Shown here: one piece after another, positions 1 through 8,063 of the stretch
Layout: every line of letters starts with the position of its first letter
Numbering within the stretch: the first letter of the stretch is position 1
Source: CAXSDR01 sp964236445
Lineage (GTDB): Bacteria > Actinomycetota > Actinomycetes > Motilibacterales > Motilibacteraceae
Direction of reading: 5' to 3'
DNA length: 24,112 nucleotides
Assembly: GCA_964236445.1 (NCBI GenBank)
Contig: CAXSDR010000053.1
Span: forward strand, 1-24,112
Made by a program: the position numbers and the translations under genes
Notes under the pieces: model-generated
What the model saw: the letters and a program-made list of their open reading frames with translations, nothing else
What the model was told of the DNA's origin: nothing
Databases searched by the model: none

Positions 1-631
1 GAACACCAAGCCTGATGAGGCAGCCCGTGTCCGTGACGCGCAGCTCGCCGGTGTGATCGCCGGCGTCGAGTACCGCAAGCTGCGTGAGATCGACACCTCG
101 CTGCTGGACAACTACGTCGAGGCGGCGCTGCGCGAGAGCGGCGCTCTTGCCCCGCACGTCGACGCGCTGCTGGTCGCCGACGCACCGTCGACGGGCACCA
201 GCCTCGACGGCCTCGATGTCTTTGACGACGACGACGACCCGAGCGTCTTGGGTCGCCCCTCGCTGTCCGCCCTCTACACGTTGCTCGCGCAGGCGGGCCC
301 GGACGACACGGTCGCCCTGCCTACGACCACCGGGCCGTCGGTCGAGTTGCCCCGCAAGGCGGTGGCGGCGGGCCTGTACGGCGCGCTGACCACCGCCATC
401 GAGAACAAGCAGCGTGACAACCGCAGCCTGGACGACCTGACCGCTCCGATGGTCCACCTCAAGGAGGCCACCCGGTCTCTGGACAAGGCCACTAGCACAT
501 ACGTCGACGCCCAGCAGCGCAGCGGCTTCGACCAGGCGGCGTTCCAGGCGGCGCTGCAGGAGTACCAGCGTGCGGCTGCGGAACTCCTCAGCGCGATCGC
601 ACCCGCCGCGCGAGGAACTGCCAGTGCCTGA
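1..631 (+). CDS. Unknown protein, C-terminal part (5' end outside window)
   Basis: The reading frame is open from base 2 to the TGA at 629-631, without a stop before the first GTG at 53, so this is the 3' end of a gene that starts left of the window. About 209 residues are visible. There is a run of five Asp around residues 58-62 (counted from GTG 53), then an Ala-rich C-terminal third that looks helical or coiled-coil (LTTAIENKQRDNRSLDDL onward). I recognise no catalytic motif and do not know the family. It overlaps the next gene by 8 bp (GTG at 624 within its last codons), which implies translational coupling with the helicase and a shared role. It could be the tail of a larger accessory subunit of the helicase/nuclease module. 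Coding status is strong; function is unknown. Confidence 0.75.
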   Translation, partial: NTKPDEAARVRDAQLAGVIAGVEYRKLREIDTSLLDNYVEAALRESGALAPHVDALLVADAPSTGTSLDGLDVFDDDDDPSVLGRPSLSALYTLLAQAGPDDTVALPTTTGPSVELPRKAVAAGLYGALTTAIENKQRDNRSLDDLTAPMVHLKEATRSLDKATSTYVDAQQRSGFDQAAFQAALQEYQRAAAELLSAIAPAARGTASA

Positions 632-2527
632 GCCGGCCCTCGGCCTCGCGCTGACCGGTAGCCCACCGATCGTGCAGGCGAGCCGGATCGGTGAGGTGCC
701 CAACGGCTTCTGGCTGCAGTTGATCAGCGAGTGGGGCGCCGACGGCGACCAGCCCGGGCAGCAGGTGCTGCTTCCGCTCGAGCGCTTGCTCGCTCACGCG
801 GCCTGGCTCAAGGCAGCCTGCACCCGCTACGGCGTGGGCATCGAGTGGCAGCCCGAGCTGCGCGGGCTGCTCGAGCAGACCCGGGCGCAGCGACGTCTAC
901 TTGACCAGTCTCTCGGCACGCCTCAGCCGCTCGACCCGACTGAAGTTGCCGACCGGCTCGCCGGAGGGCGCTTCGCCCGCGACCTTCGGCCCTTCCAGGT
1001 CCGCGACCTCGGACGCCTGCTGTCGCTGCCCAACGGGGCCAACTTCTCCGTGCCTGGTGCCGGCAAGACGACAGTCGCCTACGCCGTCTACGACGCCGAG
1101 CGCACCGCTGGCCGGGTCGAACAGATGCTTGTCGTGGCCCCCCTGTCAGCGTTCGAGTCATGGACCACAGAGGCACTGGAGAGCTTCCCGGACGGCGAAC
1201 GCCCCGTCGTCGTGCCGTACCTCGACGAGATCCCTCTCGATGCCGAGGTGCTGGTGGTCAACTATCACCGGCTCGGTGGACAGCACTACGAGGACCTCGC
1301 GCGGTGGGTCGCCAAGCGCTCCACGCTGGTGCTGCTCGACGAGGCGCACCGCATGAAGCGGGGCTGGAGTGGCACCTTCGGTAGTGCCTGCCTGAGCATT
1401 GCCTTCCTGGCCGCGCGAAGAGACATACTCACCGGCACGCCGGCGCCGCAGAGTCCGCAGGACCTGGTCGCGCTGCTGGACTATCTGTGGCCAGGCCAGG
1501 CCCGACGAGTGCTCCCCGCGGCCGCGCTGGTGACGCCGCCGCCGGCCGACGCCGGACATCAGGTCGCCGCCGCCATCGCGCCGCTGTTCGTGCGTACCCG
1601 CAAGGGCGAGCTGGAGCTCACTCCACCGGAGCTGCGCGTCGTCGAGGTGGATCCCGACGACCTACAGAAGCAGATCTACGATGCGCTGCGCGATCGGTAC
1701 GCCGGGCTCCTGCAGGTCAACATGACTGACCGCGCCAGCTTCGCGCGTATGGGCGACGTCTTCATGTACCTGCTGGAGGCGGCCACCAACCCGCAGCTGC
1801 TGAGCGCCGGCTCGGGGGCCGAGGACGAGCCCGAGTTCCGTCACCCTCCCCTAGACGTCCCGCCAGGCAGCAAGCTGTGGGACCTGCTGCAGCAGTACAA
1901 CCAGTACGAAACCCCGGCGAAGTTCACCCAGCTCGCGCAGATGATCGCCACCAATGCGGAAGCGGGCCGCAAGACCTTGGTGTGGACCAACTTCGTTCGC
2001 AACCTCCATACGCTGGAACGGATGCTGGCGGTCCACCAGCCGGCCCTGCATCTCGGTCANNNNNNNNNNTGATCTACGGCGGCATCCCCCCGGCGATGAG
2101 TGACCCCACCGCCCCCCGAACCCGTGAGAGCGAGCTGGCTCGCTTCCGGACCGACGACGCTTGCAAGGTCCTGCTGGCCAACCCTGCGGCCATGAGCGAA
2201 GGCGTCAGCCTCCACCACGACTGTCACGACGCGATCTACCTCGACCGCACATTCAACGCCGGGCAGTACCTGCAGAGCATCGACCGCATCCACCGCCTCG
2301 GCCTCCCCGCCGGGCAGAGCACCCGCATCAGCTTCCTGGTCAGCACAGGCACCATCGACGAGGTGGTGGACGACCGGATCAAGGAGAAGGCCGGCCGGCT
2401 CGGGGAGATGCTCGACGACCCCGACATCAGCACCATGGCACTGCCCTCTGACGAGGACTATGGCCCGGCGATCGACACCCACGACGATCTGGTCGCGCTG
2501 TTCGCTCACCTGCGCGGGGAGGCCTGA
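624..2527 (+). CDS. SNF2-type DEAH helicase/ATPase (interrupted by assembly gap)
   Basis: This is a superfamily 2 helicase of SNF2 type, an ATP-driven DNA translocase. The first RecA lobe holds motif I (VPGAGKT, residues about 143-149), motif II LLDEAH (about 237-242) and motif III LTGTP. After the gap, the second lobe shows the motif V-VI region with QSIDRIHRLG (about 2273-2302). Just before the gap is motif IV-like TLVWTNF. Ten Ns at 2060-2069 interrupt it, and the frame before the gap (phase of 624) differs from that after it, so the true gap length is not 10. I read this as one gene of about 635 aa rather than two. GTG 624 is chosen because GAGGAA (612-617) sits 6 nt upstream and the start overlaps the previous stop. 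SNF2 helicases next to DUF3883 proteins and DNA methylases are typical of phage-defence loci; that role is inferred. Confidence 0.85.
2060..2069. other. Assembly gap (10 N)
   Basis: Ten undetermined bases lie inside the helicase gene. The coding frame shifts across them: restoring the frame needs a true length of 2 modulo 3 (for example 8, 11 or 14), so 10 is a placeholder and not a measured size. The missing segment falls between motif IV and the IYGG segment of the second RecA lobe. Confidence 0.95.
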
Positions 2528-2613
2528 TCATCAGCCCCGGCGCTGCTGCGGCCGGCGGCACGAGAACGACCCCGACGGCCTTTCAGCTGCAGGCAGCGGT
2601 CCTCGCCGGGCGG

Positions 2614-3468
2614 GTGCTCGACCCGGCCGGCAACACGGAGCCCGCGCTGCTGGTGAGCTACGACAAGCTCGTCACCGGTGGCCTGTACCGCCCACAGGAC
2701 CTGCGTGCGGGCCACCAGCTGCTGCTGCGCGCCAGCCTGGTAGTGCGTGACGGTGGCCGGCACGTCCCGTCCGAGGCGCTGCAGCAGCTTCGGGACCTGC
2801 CCGACGACGTCGCGGCCGAGCTAGTACTGCACGAGCTGCTGCTGCAGGAGCCGCCCCTGTGGCTCTACGCCGCCGTCGTCGACGATGAGGTGCGATGGGA
2901 GGCGGTGCCCGACGCCGACCAGGACGCCCTGCGACAGCTGCTGGCCGACGCCGCCCGCCGGGAGGCGCTGCTGCTAACCCTCGGGCGCACGCTGGACGCG
3001 GCCCTGCTCGCCGAGTACGGCGCGAGCGGGGAGGAGCACGTCGTGCAGGCGTGCCGGCGCTACCTGCACCACGACCAGCAACGCCCCGACCTTGCCGCCG
3101 AGGTGCACCGCGTCAGCCTGCGCAGCGACCAACTCGGGTACGACGTCACCAGCCCCGACGTCGGCGGCCACCGCCACCGCATGGAGGTCAAGACCACCGC
3201 CAGCGCGTCCGGCGGCAGCGTGGAGTTCTTCCTGTCCCGGAACGAGGCGACGGTCGGCAAGCGCGACCCGGCGTGGTCGCTGGTGGCCGTCCGGCGCCAT
3301 CCCGACGGGGCGCTGGAGCTAATCGGCTGGTGCGCCGCTGTCGCGCTGCTGCCCCTGCTGCCGCGGGACCTGTCGTCGCAGGGACGCTGGACCAGCGTGC
3401 GGCTCAGCGTGCCGACGAGCGACTTCACCCCTGGCCTGCCTCTGGACGTGCTGAAGCCGGAGCACTGA
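2614..3468 (+). CDS. DUF3883-domain protein, PD-(D/E)XK nuclease-like
   Basis: The C-terminal half matches the DUF3883/NOV pattern: RVSLRSDQLGYDV (about 166-178) followed by MEVKTT (about 190-195). That is the D...EVK arrangement of restriction-endonuclease-like folds. The N-terminal 130 residues are not recognised and are Leu/Ala rich. Members of this family occur in defence loci beside helicases, so a DNA-cleaving partner of the SNF2 protein is a reasonable inference. The first canonical in-frame start is GTG 2614, but the frame is open back to the helicase stop (2525-2527). A strong Shine-Dalgarno GGGGAGG (2516-2522) precedes two ATC codons at 2527 and 2530, so the real protein may be up to 29 residues longer. 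It ends with TGA at 3466-3468. Confidence 0.8.
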   Translation: MLDPAGNTEPALLVSYDKLVTGGLYRPQDLRAGHQLLLRASLVVRDGGRHVPSEALQQLRDLPDDVAAELVLHELLLQEPPLWLYAAVVDDEVRWEAVPDADQDALRQLLADAARREALLLTLGRTLDAALLAEYGASGEEHVVQACRRYLHHDQQRPDLAAEVHRVSLRSDQLGYDVTSPDVGGHRHRMEVKTTASASGGSVEFFLSRNEATVGKRDPAWSLVAVRRHPDGALELIGWCAAVALLPLLPRDLSSQGRWTSVRLSVPTSDFTPGLPLDVLKPEH

Positions 3469-3513
3469 CTTATGAGAGCTCGCGGCGCCCTTCCAGGACC
3501 CGTGTCAGTTCGC

Positions 3514-3542
3514 TTGACAGCCTCGTGTACGTCGTTCACAGT
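3514..3542 (+). promoter_or_regulatory. Candidate sigma70-type promoter of the HTH-ParA gene
   Basis: A perfect -35 TTGACA lies at 3514-3519. At 17 bp spacing the -10 hexamer would be CACAGT (3537-3542), which keeps only the A at position 2 and the final T. The -10 and most of the spacer coincide with the left arm of the inverted repeat, so a protein bound there would block initiation. The -35 is convincing and the -10 is weak. Confidence 0.5.
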
Positions 3543-3567
3543 AGTGGTGTGAACGGCGTACACGGGG
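3521..3567. promoter_or_regulatory. Long inverted repeat (operator- or centromere-like) before ParA
   Basis: GTGTACGTCGTTCACA (3525-3540) and TGTGAACGGCGTACAC (3548-3563) are inverted copies with one mismatch in 16, separated by 7 nt. Three of the next four outward pairs also match (3521-3524 against 3564-3567). The element ends 7 nt before the TTG start of the HTH-ParA protein and overlaps its ribosome binding site. It is the size of a dimer or tetramer DNA-binding site. The obvious candidate to bind it is the N-terminal HTH of the downstream protein, giving autoregulation or a parS-like role; this is inferred. Confidence 0.8.
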
Positions 3568-3574
3568 TGAGGTT

Positions 3575-4639
3575 TTGAAGGCACAGGACTGGTCCCGTCC
3601 TGGCGACCTGGTCGGGTTGTATGAGGTCGCTGAGCTGGCAGGCGTTGCCCGAAATGTAGTTGCTAACTGGCGGTCGCGTGATCCCAGGTTCCCAGCGGCG
3701 GTTGCTGAGCTGCGCAGCGGGCCAGTCTTCAACGTGAGCCAGATCCGGAAGTATCTCAAGAGAAGGAAGACATTCATGGCGACTGTTATCGCGACCATCA
3801 ATCTGAAGGGTGGTGTCGGGAAGACGACCACTACCGTCGCGCTCGCCGAGTTCCTGTCGGCGGAGTTCGGCAAGCGGGTCCTCTGCGTCGACCTTGACCC
3901 GCAGACCAACCTCTCCACCGTCTTGATCGGGGAAAATGCTTGGAAGGACCTCGATGACGCTGGGCACACGTTGGCGACCCTGTTCGAGGACGCCCTGCGC
4001 CCGGAGGCCGAGGCGCCGCAGTTTGACCTTGAGAAGACCCTGCAGCGTCGGGTGAGTCCAGTCGCGGCCGTAAGGACAGTGGATCTGCTCCCGAGCTCGC
4101 TCCGCCTGATTGACGTCCAGGATCGCCTGGCCTCCATGCCCTCAGGGCGTTTCTACAGCGACAATCCGACGGACCTGCTGCGTAGAGCCGTGCGCCCCGT
4201 TCTGGACAACTACGACTACGTGCTCGTCGACTGCCCGCCCAACCTCGGCATCGTCACTCTCAACGGCCTGCGGATTGCGGATGGCTACATCATTCCCACG
4301 ATCCCCGACGTGCTGAGCACCTACGGCATTCCGCAGATCCAGTCGCGGGTCAAGCAGTTCGCCGACAACCTCGGGGAGAGCATCGCGGAGCTGGGCATTG
4401 TGGTGAGCAAGTACCGCGCTGCCTCGACCGTCCACGTCAACACGGTGCGCCGCATGCAGGACGACGAGGAGCTGCCCGTCGTGTTCAACACTGTGATCGC
4501 TGAGGGAAACCAGGTCGCAGCCTCCGCGGACTTTCAGCCCTACGGAACGCTCCGGCAGAAGTACGGCTACCAGGGGCAGTTCGACGCCTTCCGTGCGCTG
4601 ACCGAGGAGGTCATCGAGCAGGCTGAGGAGATGGTGTGA
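3575..4639 (+). CDS. ParA-family ATPase with N-terminal HTH domain
   Basis: Residues 14-62 look like a MerR/excisionase-type helix-turn-helix (GLYEVAELAGV...NWRSRDPRFP...VSQIRKYLKR). From residue 69 follows a complete ParA/Soj deviant-Walker ATPase: KGGVGKTTTT (78-87), VDLDPQTN (105-112) and DYVLVDCPPN (about 214-223). ParA proteins with an N-terminal DNA-binding domain usually segregate plasmids or integrative elements and repress their own promoter. TTG 3575 is preceded by GGGGTGAGG. An internal ATG at 3776, with GGAAG about 7 nt upstream, would give a bare ParA of 287 aa, so two products are possible. The stop overlaps the next gene by 4 bp (GTGA, 4636-4639). It lies between defence-type genes, so it could serve an element's maintenance or the defence module itself. 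Confidence 0.9.
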   Translation: MKAQDWSRPGDLVGLYEVAELAGVARNVVANWRSRDPRFPAAVAELRSGPVFNVSQIRKYLKRRKTFMATVIATINLKGGVGKTTTTVALAEFLSAEFGKRVLCVDLDPQTNLSTVLIGENAWKDLDDAGHTLATLFEDALRPEAEAPQFDLEKTLQRRVSPVAAVRTVDLLPSSLRLIDVQDRLASMPSGRFYSDNPTDLLRRAVRPVLDNYDYVLVDCPPNLGIVTLNGLRIADGYIIPTIPDVLSTYGIPQIQSRVKQFADNLGESIAELGIVVSKYRAASTVHVNTVRRMQDDEELPVVFNTVIAEGNQVAASADFQPYGTLRQKYGYQGQFDAFRALTEEVIEQAEEMV

Positions 4640-5217
4640 GTCGCAAGGAAGCTTCCTCCGAAGGCGCTCAGGTGCGCACTGCCTCGGAGGACCAGACGAC
4701 GAGCGCGAGCCCGGCCGCGGTCGAAGACTTGGCCGACGTCGTCACGAGGACGGCGGACGCGCTTTTGCTCCTGGGACGGAGCGAACAGCACTCGGTCGCC
4801 ATGGCACTTGCCCGCCTCCTTGGGGTCGTCGCAAACGAGGCGAACCGTAACTACGACTTTGCGGCTGCAGTCCGCGGCGCGCTGACCGCCAACGAGGGGG
4901 GAGGCTTGCACGAGCCAGCCGGGCGTACGCGCCGAAGCCATCGTCGGTCACCGGGTCCGCTGGACCCCTTCGGTGTCGTGGCCGAAGTCGGCGAGGCCGG
5001 TCTGCGTGAGCGCCTGCTCGCCCTCGACCTGGAGCAACTCCGTGACATCGTCGCAGAGCACGGGATGGACCACGACCGGCTGGCTATGCGGTGGAAGGAC
5101 GAGGGGCGCGTCGTCGAACGCATCGTTGACAAGGTGCGCGGCCGGAATAGCAAGGGCTCGGCTTTCCGCACCACCACCAGCTCGACGGCGACGGCAAGAG
5201 AAGATCAGGATGCATGA
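4636..5217 (+). CDS. ParA-coupled conserved protein, probable partition partner
   Basis: This 193-aa protein starts at a GTG inside the ParA stop (GTGA overlap), so it is translated with ParA. Residues 1-35 are Ser/Thr/Ala-rich and likely disordered. Residues 36-85 are predicted helical. Residues about 109-176 form a block I recognise as recurrent in actinobacterial accessory DNA (DPFGVVAEVGE...LRERLLALDLEQLRDIVAEHGMD...MRWKDEGRVVERIVDKV). The RWKD..R..ERIV helix-rich module follows a basic stretch (RTRRSHRR, 98-104). No ParB CTP-binding motifs are visible, so it is not a classical ParB. By position it is the natural candidate for a ParA partner or DNA adaptor, but that is inference from gene order. 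Confidence 0.75.
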   Translation: MSRKEASSEGAQVRTASEDQTTSASPAAVEDLADVVTRTADALLLLGRSEQHSVAMALARLLGVVANEANRNYDFAAAVRGALTANEGGGLHEPAGRTRRSHRRSPGPLDPFGVVAEVGEAGLRERLLALDLEQLRDIVAEHGMDHDRLAMRWKDEGRVVERIVDKVRGRNSKGSAFRTTTSSTATAREDQDA

Positions 5218-5319
5218 GGAGTGCCGGCACCGGCGGCCTGCTGCAGACTGAAGGTGCGCGCTGCAAGCTTCGGTTGGCAGTGGAGGGTGACCTGGGTCCT
5301 TGAGCGCAGTCGAACGGTC

Positions 5320-7353
5320 TCAGCGACGTTCCTGCTTAGCGACCCGAGGGCCGGCGGGCCGCGGGCCGACTGGCCGCACGAACGAGGTGGCCGTCGCCTC
5401 TTCGAGGAACTCCTCGCGCCACCCCGGCGGAAGCTGGCCGACTTGCAGGGCGTGCCGTGCGACGACGTCGAGGAACTGGGCCTCGTCGCCGGTGCCGAGT
5501 GCCGGCCGGTGTTGCTCGACCACTGCGCTAGACAGCGGCACCAGGTCCAGCAACAGGTCGCGGGTGCAGGCCCGCACACCGCGCTTGGCGTGGTCGGTCT
5601 CGTTCTCGCTGTGCACGACGGCGCAGCCAGCGGCGCGCAGCCCAGCGCGCTGTAGCGCCTCGAGCAGCTCGACCCAGACCCTGGGGTCGCGGTTAGCGTA
5701 ACTGAAGATCAGGTGCCCGTCCGGTCGGAGCAGCCGAGCTGACTCCCGGAAGATCGAGGTGAGCAGCGTGCCGTAGCTACCGGTCGCCGCGAGCTGACCG
5801 GTGGCCCGGTTGACCACGGCGTCACCAGCGGCGTCCTGCGCGGGCAGCCCCGCCCAGGCGCGAAGGGGCTGCGACAGCTCCCCGTACTGGACGTCGTCGT
5901 GGTACGGCGGGTCGGTCAGCACCAGGTCGACGCTCCCGCTGGGCAGCAGCTGCCGCTGGGAGCTGCCGGCGACCACCAGCACGTCCGGCCCGGTCAGGGG
6001 GTGGCCGTCGACGTCCACCCCGGCCAGCGCAGGCAGGGTGGCGGCCGTGGCCGCGACAGGACCCTGCACGACCAGCCGCCGGCCGGTTCTGCTCTGTAGC
6101 CACTCGGCGGCCTTCACTAGCTGCACCAGGCGGCGCAGAGTCGTGCCGCGACCGCTAGCGAGGTTGCCCCAGGGGTTGGGCTCCACCGGCAGGGTCGTGA
6201 AGTTGAAGCGGTGCCCAGCCATCGACTCGTAGCTCTTGAGGTAGTAGCGGTCCCAGCGGGACAGCAGCCCGGCCATCTCGGTGGCGCCGATGACGGCCTG
6301 GCGCAGCGCGGTGGTGACCGCCGGGTCGGTGGAGCAGTCTTTGGTGAGCTCGAGCAGTCGCTCGACGACGGCCCGTTGCCGGCGCGGGTAGAGGTCCTCC
6401 CACTGGCGGAAGCCGTGCCGGAGCAGGACGGCCGTCTCCTGGCCGGGGCGGATCGGCCCGAGCGTGCGGGCCGGGTGCCAGCGGTCGTCGCGGGCGGCGG
6501 CGAGCTCGCCGGCGCTGGGCAGCGCCAGCTCGCGCCGGTTGGTGCCGGCCCGTTCGACGAGCACGACCTCCCACTGCAGACCGCCGGCGGCCCGCGCCTC
6601 GAGCCGCTCGTTGTGGCCGCACGGACAGGTCGCGACGCGACGCGGGGTGTAGGCGGCATCGGGATCGGTGCGGGTGCCGCAGCTGGGGCACGGCTGCGGG
6701 CGGTCGCGGCGGCCGGAGAACAGGTGACCGCGTGGGCAGGCGAGGAACGCCTCGGGCTGGTTGCGCTCCACCCGGGTCAGCAGGCTGACCAGGGCGTGAG
6801 GGAACAATCGCTGCCGGGCGCCGCAGTGCGTGCAGGCGCTGGTTGCGACGCGGAAGGTGTGCGACACCTGGCCGGGGGTGCCGTCGGACAGGACGGTGCC
6901 GTAGGCGGCGGTCGCTTCTGGCAGCACGCGCTGGGCCAACGCGGCGATGCCGGCGCGAAGCGCGTCGGCGTCCGGGAGCGAAAGCATGGCGGCAAGCCCG
7001 CTGGCGGCCCACGGGTTGAGGTCTTGGGCGTAGACCCGGTGGTTGCGGACGACGGCAGCCAGCGGGATGACGCCGCCGCCGGCGAAGGGGTCGCTGACAA
7101 CCAGGCGGCCCGGGAGGTCGCGGTTGACCGCGTCGATGATCGCCCCGTTGACGGACTCGGTGCGCCGCGCCCACCACCGGTAGGTGCTGACCGGCGGCAG
7201 GTGCACCTCACGGTTTCGGACCTCGCGTCGAACACGCGCATCAATGTCCGCGACGTCGAGGTGACGCAGGGGGCTGTGGAGCAGCTGCGGTAACGCCGCT
7301 TCCGCGGCGTTGTCATTGGTGCCCTGCGCTGACTCTGTGAGGTCTAGCGACAC
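5320..7353 (-). CDS. DUF1156-like DNA methyltransferase (adenine-type DPPY)
   Basis: This 677-aa SAM-dependent DNA methylase shows motif I as VVSDPFAGGGVIPL (about 85-98), preceded by the TYRWWARR segment (58-64) typical of DUF1156 methylases. Catalytic motif IV is LVLTDPPYHDDVQY (477-490). Between them lies an insert of about 370 residues with zinc-ribbon-like Cys pairs (C174-C177, C206, C222-C225, C243-C245), probably for target recognition. The C-terminal GHLIFSYANRDP segment fits the end of the methylase fold. GTG 7353 directly follows the upstream stop (TAGGTG), so it is the second gene of an operon with the GHD-motif protein. DPPY suggests N6-adenine (or N4-cytosine) methylation. It converges on the ParA pair, and the helicase and DUF3883 genes nearby make self-marking for a restriction-like system plausible. 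Confidence 0.88.
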   Translation of the reverse strand: MSLDLTESAQGTNDNAAEAALPQLLHSPLRHLDVADIDARVRREVRNREVHLPPVSTYRWWARRTESVNGAIIDAVNRDLPGRLVVSDPFAGGGVIPLAAVVRNHRVYAQDLNPWAASGLAAMLSLPDADALRAGIAALAQRVLPEATAAYGTVLSDGTPGQVSHTFRVATSACTHCGARQRLFPHALVSLLTRVERNQPEAFLACPRGHLFSGRRDRPQPCPSCGTRTDPDAAYTPRRVATCPCGHNERLEARAAGGLQWEVVLVERAGTNRRELALPSAGELAAARDDRWHPARTLGPIRPGQETAVLLRHGFRQWEDLYPRRQRAVVERLLELTKDCSTDPAVTTALRQAVIGATEMAGLLSRWDRYYLKSYESMAGHRFNFTTLPVEPNPWGNLASGRGTTLRRLVQLVKAAEWLQSRTGRRLVVQGPVAATAATLPALAGVDVDGHPLTGPDVLVVAGSSQRQLLPSGSVDLVLTDPPYHDDVQYGELSQPLRAWAGLPAQDAAGDAVVNRATGQLAATGSYGTLLTSIFRESARLLRPDGHLIFSYANRDPRVWVELLEALQRAGLRAAGCAVVHSENETDHAKRGVRACTRDLLLDLVPLSSAVVEQHRPALGTGDEAQFLDVVARHALQVGQLPPGWREEFLEEATATSFVRPVGPRPAGPRVAKQERR

Positions 7354-7659
7354 CTAGTGTCCGACCTTCGCGCGGTGATTGCGCACGCTGCTTGGTGTCC
7401 CCGTGTAACGACAGGCGGAGCGGCCACACCTCTCCCACGCTCCGCGCCTCACTGCATCGTCGGTCACGGAGTAGCCGGCGCTGTAGCCATGGCCGTGGAG
7501 CAGCTGAGCAACAGAGCCGTCGTACTTCGTCGCGAGAAGAGCAGCTTCGGCGATTTTGTCGTGCCCCCGAGCGAAGAAGGCGCCGAGGCCTACCTGTTCA
7601 CTGCAACCGCACCAACAGGTGCCCGTGGGAATCAGGCGAGGATGCTCTGTTGTAGCCAT
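7354..7659 (-). CDS. Small Cys-rich GHD-motif protein
   Basis: This 101-aa protein opens with TGTCWCGCS (13-20), then FFARGHDKIAEAALL (29-42) and a GHGYS turn (56-60). The C-x-C-x-C cluster followed by a RGHD..AEAAL helix is a pattern I recognise from short conserved bacterial proteins of unknown function. It looks like a small metal-binding or DNA-associated module. It ends with TAG immediately before the methylase GTG, so the two are one transcription unit. The ATG at 7659 lies 6 nt after a good -10 element (TACCTT), which points to a leaderless mRNA; the nearest Shine-Dalgarno-like sequence is too far upstream. A helper of the methylase is the simplest reading, but there is no direct evidence. 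Confidence 0.75.
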   Translation of the reverse strand: MATTEHPRLIPTGTCWCGCSEQVGLGAFFARGHDKIAEAALLATKYDGSVAQLLHGHGYSAGYSVTDDAVRRGAWERCGRSACRYTGTPSSVRNHRAKVGH

Positions 7660-7693
7660 CGGACCAAGGTAGTCCTTCTAGAAGCTCCGTCAA
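7660..7693 (-). promoter_or_regulatory. Promoter of the GHD-protein/methylase operon with palindrome in the spacer
   Basis: Reading the minus strand, -35 TTGACG (7693-7688) and -10 TACCTT (7671-7666) are 16 nt apart, and the ATG of the first gene begins 6 nt after the -10. The start of transcription is therefore expected at or near the start codon (leaderless). The spacer contains the perfect 10-bp palindrome CTTCTAGAAG (7675-7684), well placed for a repressor. Confidence 0.7.
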
Positions 7694-8007
7694 GGAGGCT
7701 GGCCGCCTGGCGACATACGGGACGGGGAAGGCGAGCGGCCCGGGCGGCAATAACCAACTAAGTGTTCACTGTCCGGGTGCCCGAGCAAAGCAACCGCATC
7801 CTCGTAGGTCGCAGCCAGTCCCGGTGAGAGGGGCCGAAGAACTTCAGGACGCCCGACGTGCTGCGATCTTGCAGGGCGCCGTCTGCCAGCGACGAGAGCA
7901 GGACTAGTTGCCACACGGGCGCTACGAGCTGTGGCCTCGTGCATGGCAGCCCAAGCGATGGTCCGACCCTCTTGCGTGTGGACTCCGGGACGTGCGACTA
8001 TGACGGT

Positions 8008-8050
8008 CTAACAGATATTGCTGACTCCGGTCAGGTAAGTGCTACGGCGG
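8008..8050 (+). repeat. Imperfect direct repeat, copy 1
   Basis: This copy contains, in order, CTAACAGATAT (8008-8018), GACTCCG (8023-8029) and GTGCTACGGCGG (8039-8050). The same three blocks recur in the same order at 8797-8831 with shorter spacers. A further shared 10-mer, GCAGCAACGG, lies just after this copy (8056-8065). Confidence 0.75.
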
Positions 8051-8063
8051 TCCTCGCAGCAAC

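Noticed and set aside
4636..5217. Classical ParB
   Set aside because: No ParB N-terminal CTP-binding motif (GERR-like) or central HTH is visible; only the position next to ParA suggests partition.
6211..7293. Plus-strand frame of 360 codons opposite the methylase
   Set aside because: Antisense to a gene with clear methylase motifs; Gly/Ala/Arg-biased composition expected from GC-rich third positions.
1..7659. Assignment to DISARM or BREX
   Set aside because: A SNF2 helicase and a methylase alone are not enough; no DUF1998, phospholipase-D, PglZ or BrxC-like gene is visible in the window.
7690..7944. Minus-strand 84-codon frame
   Set aside because: No ribosome binding site, Arg/Ser/Pro-rich ends as in GC-driven frames, no recognisable motif, and it overlaps the -35 of the neighbouring promoter.
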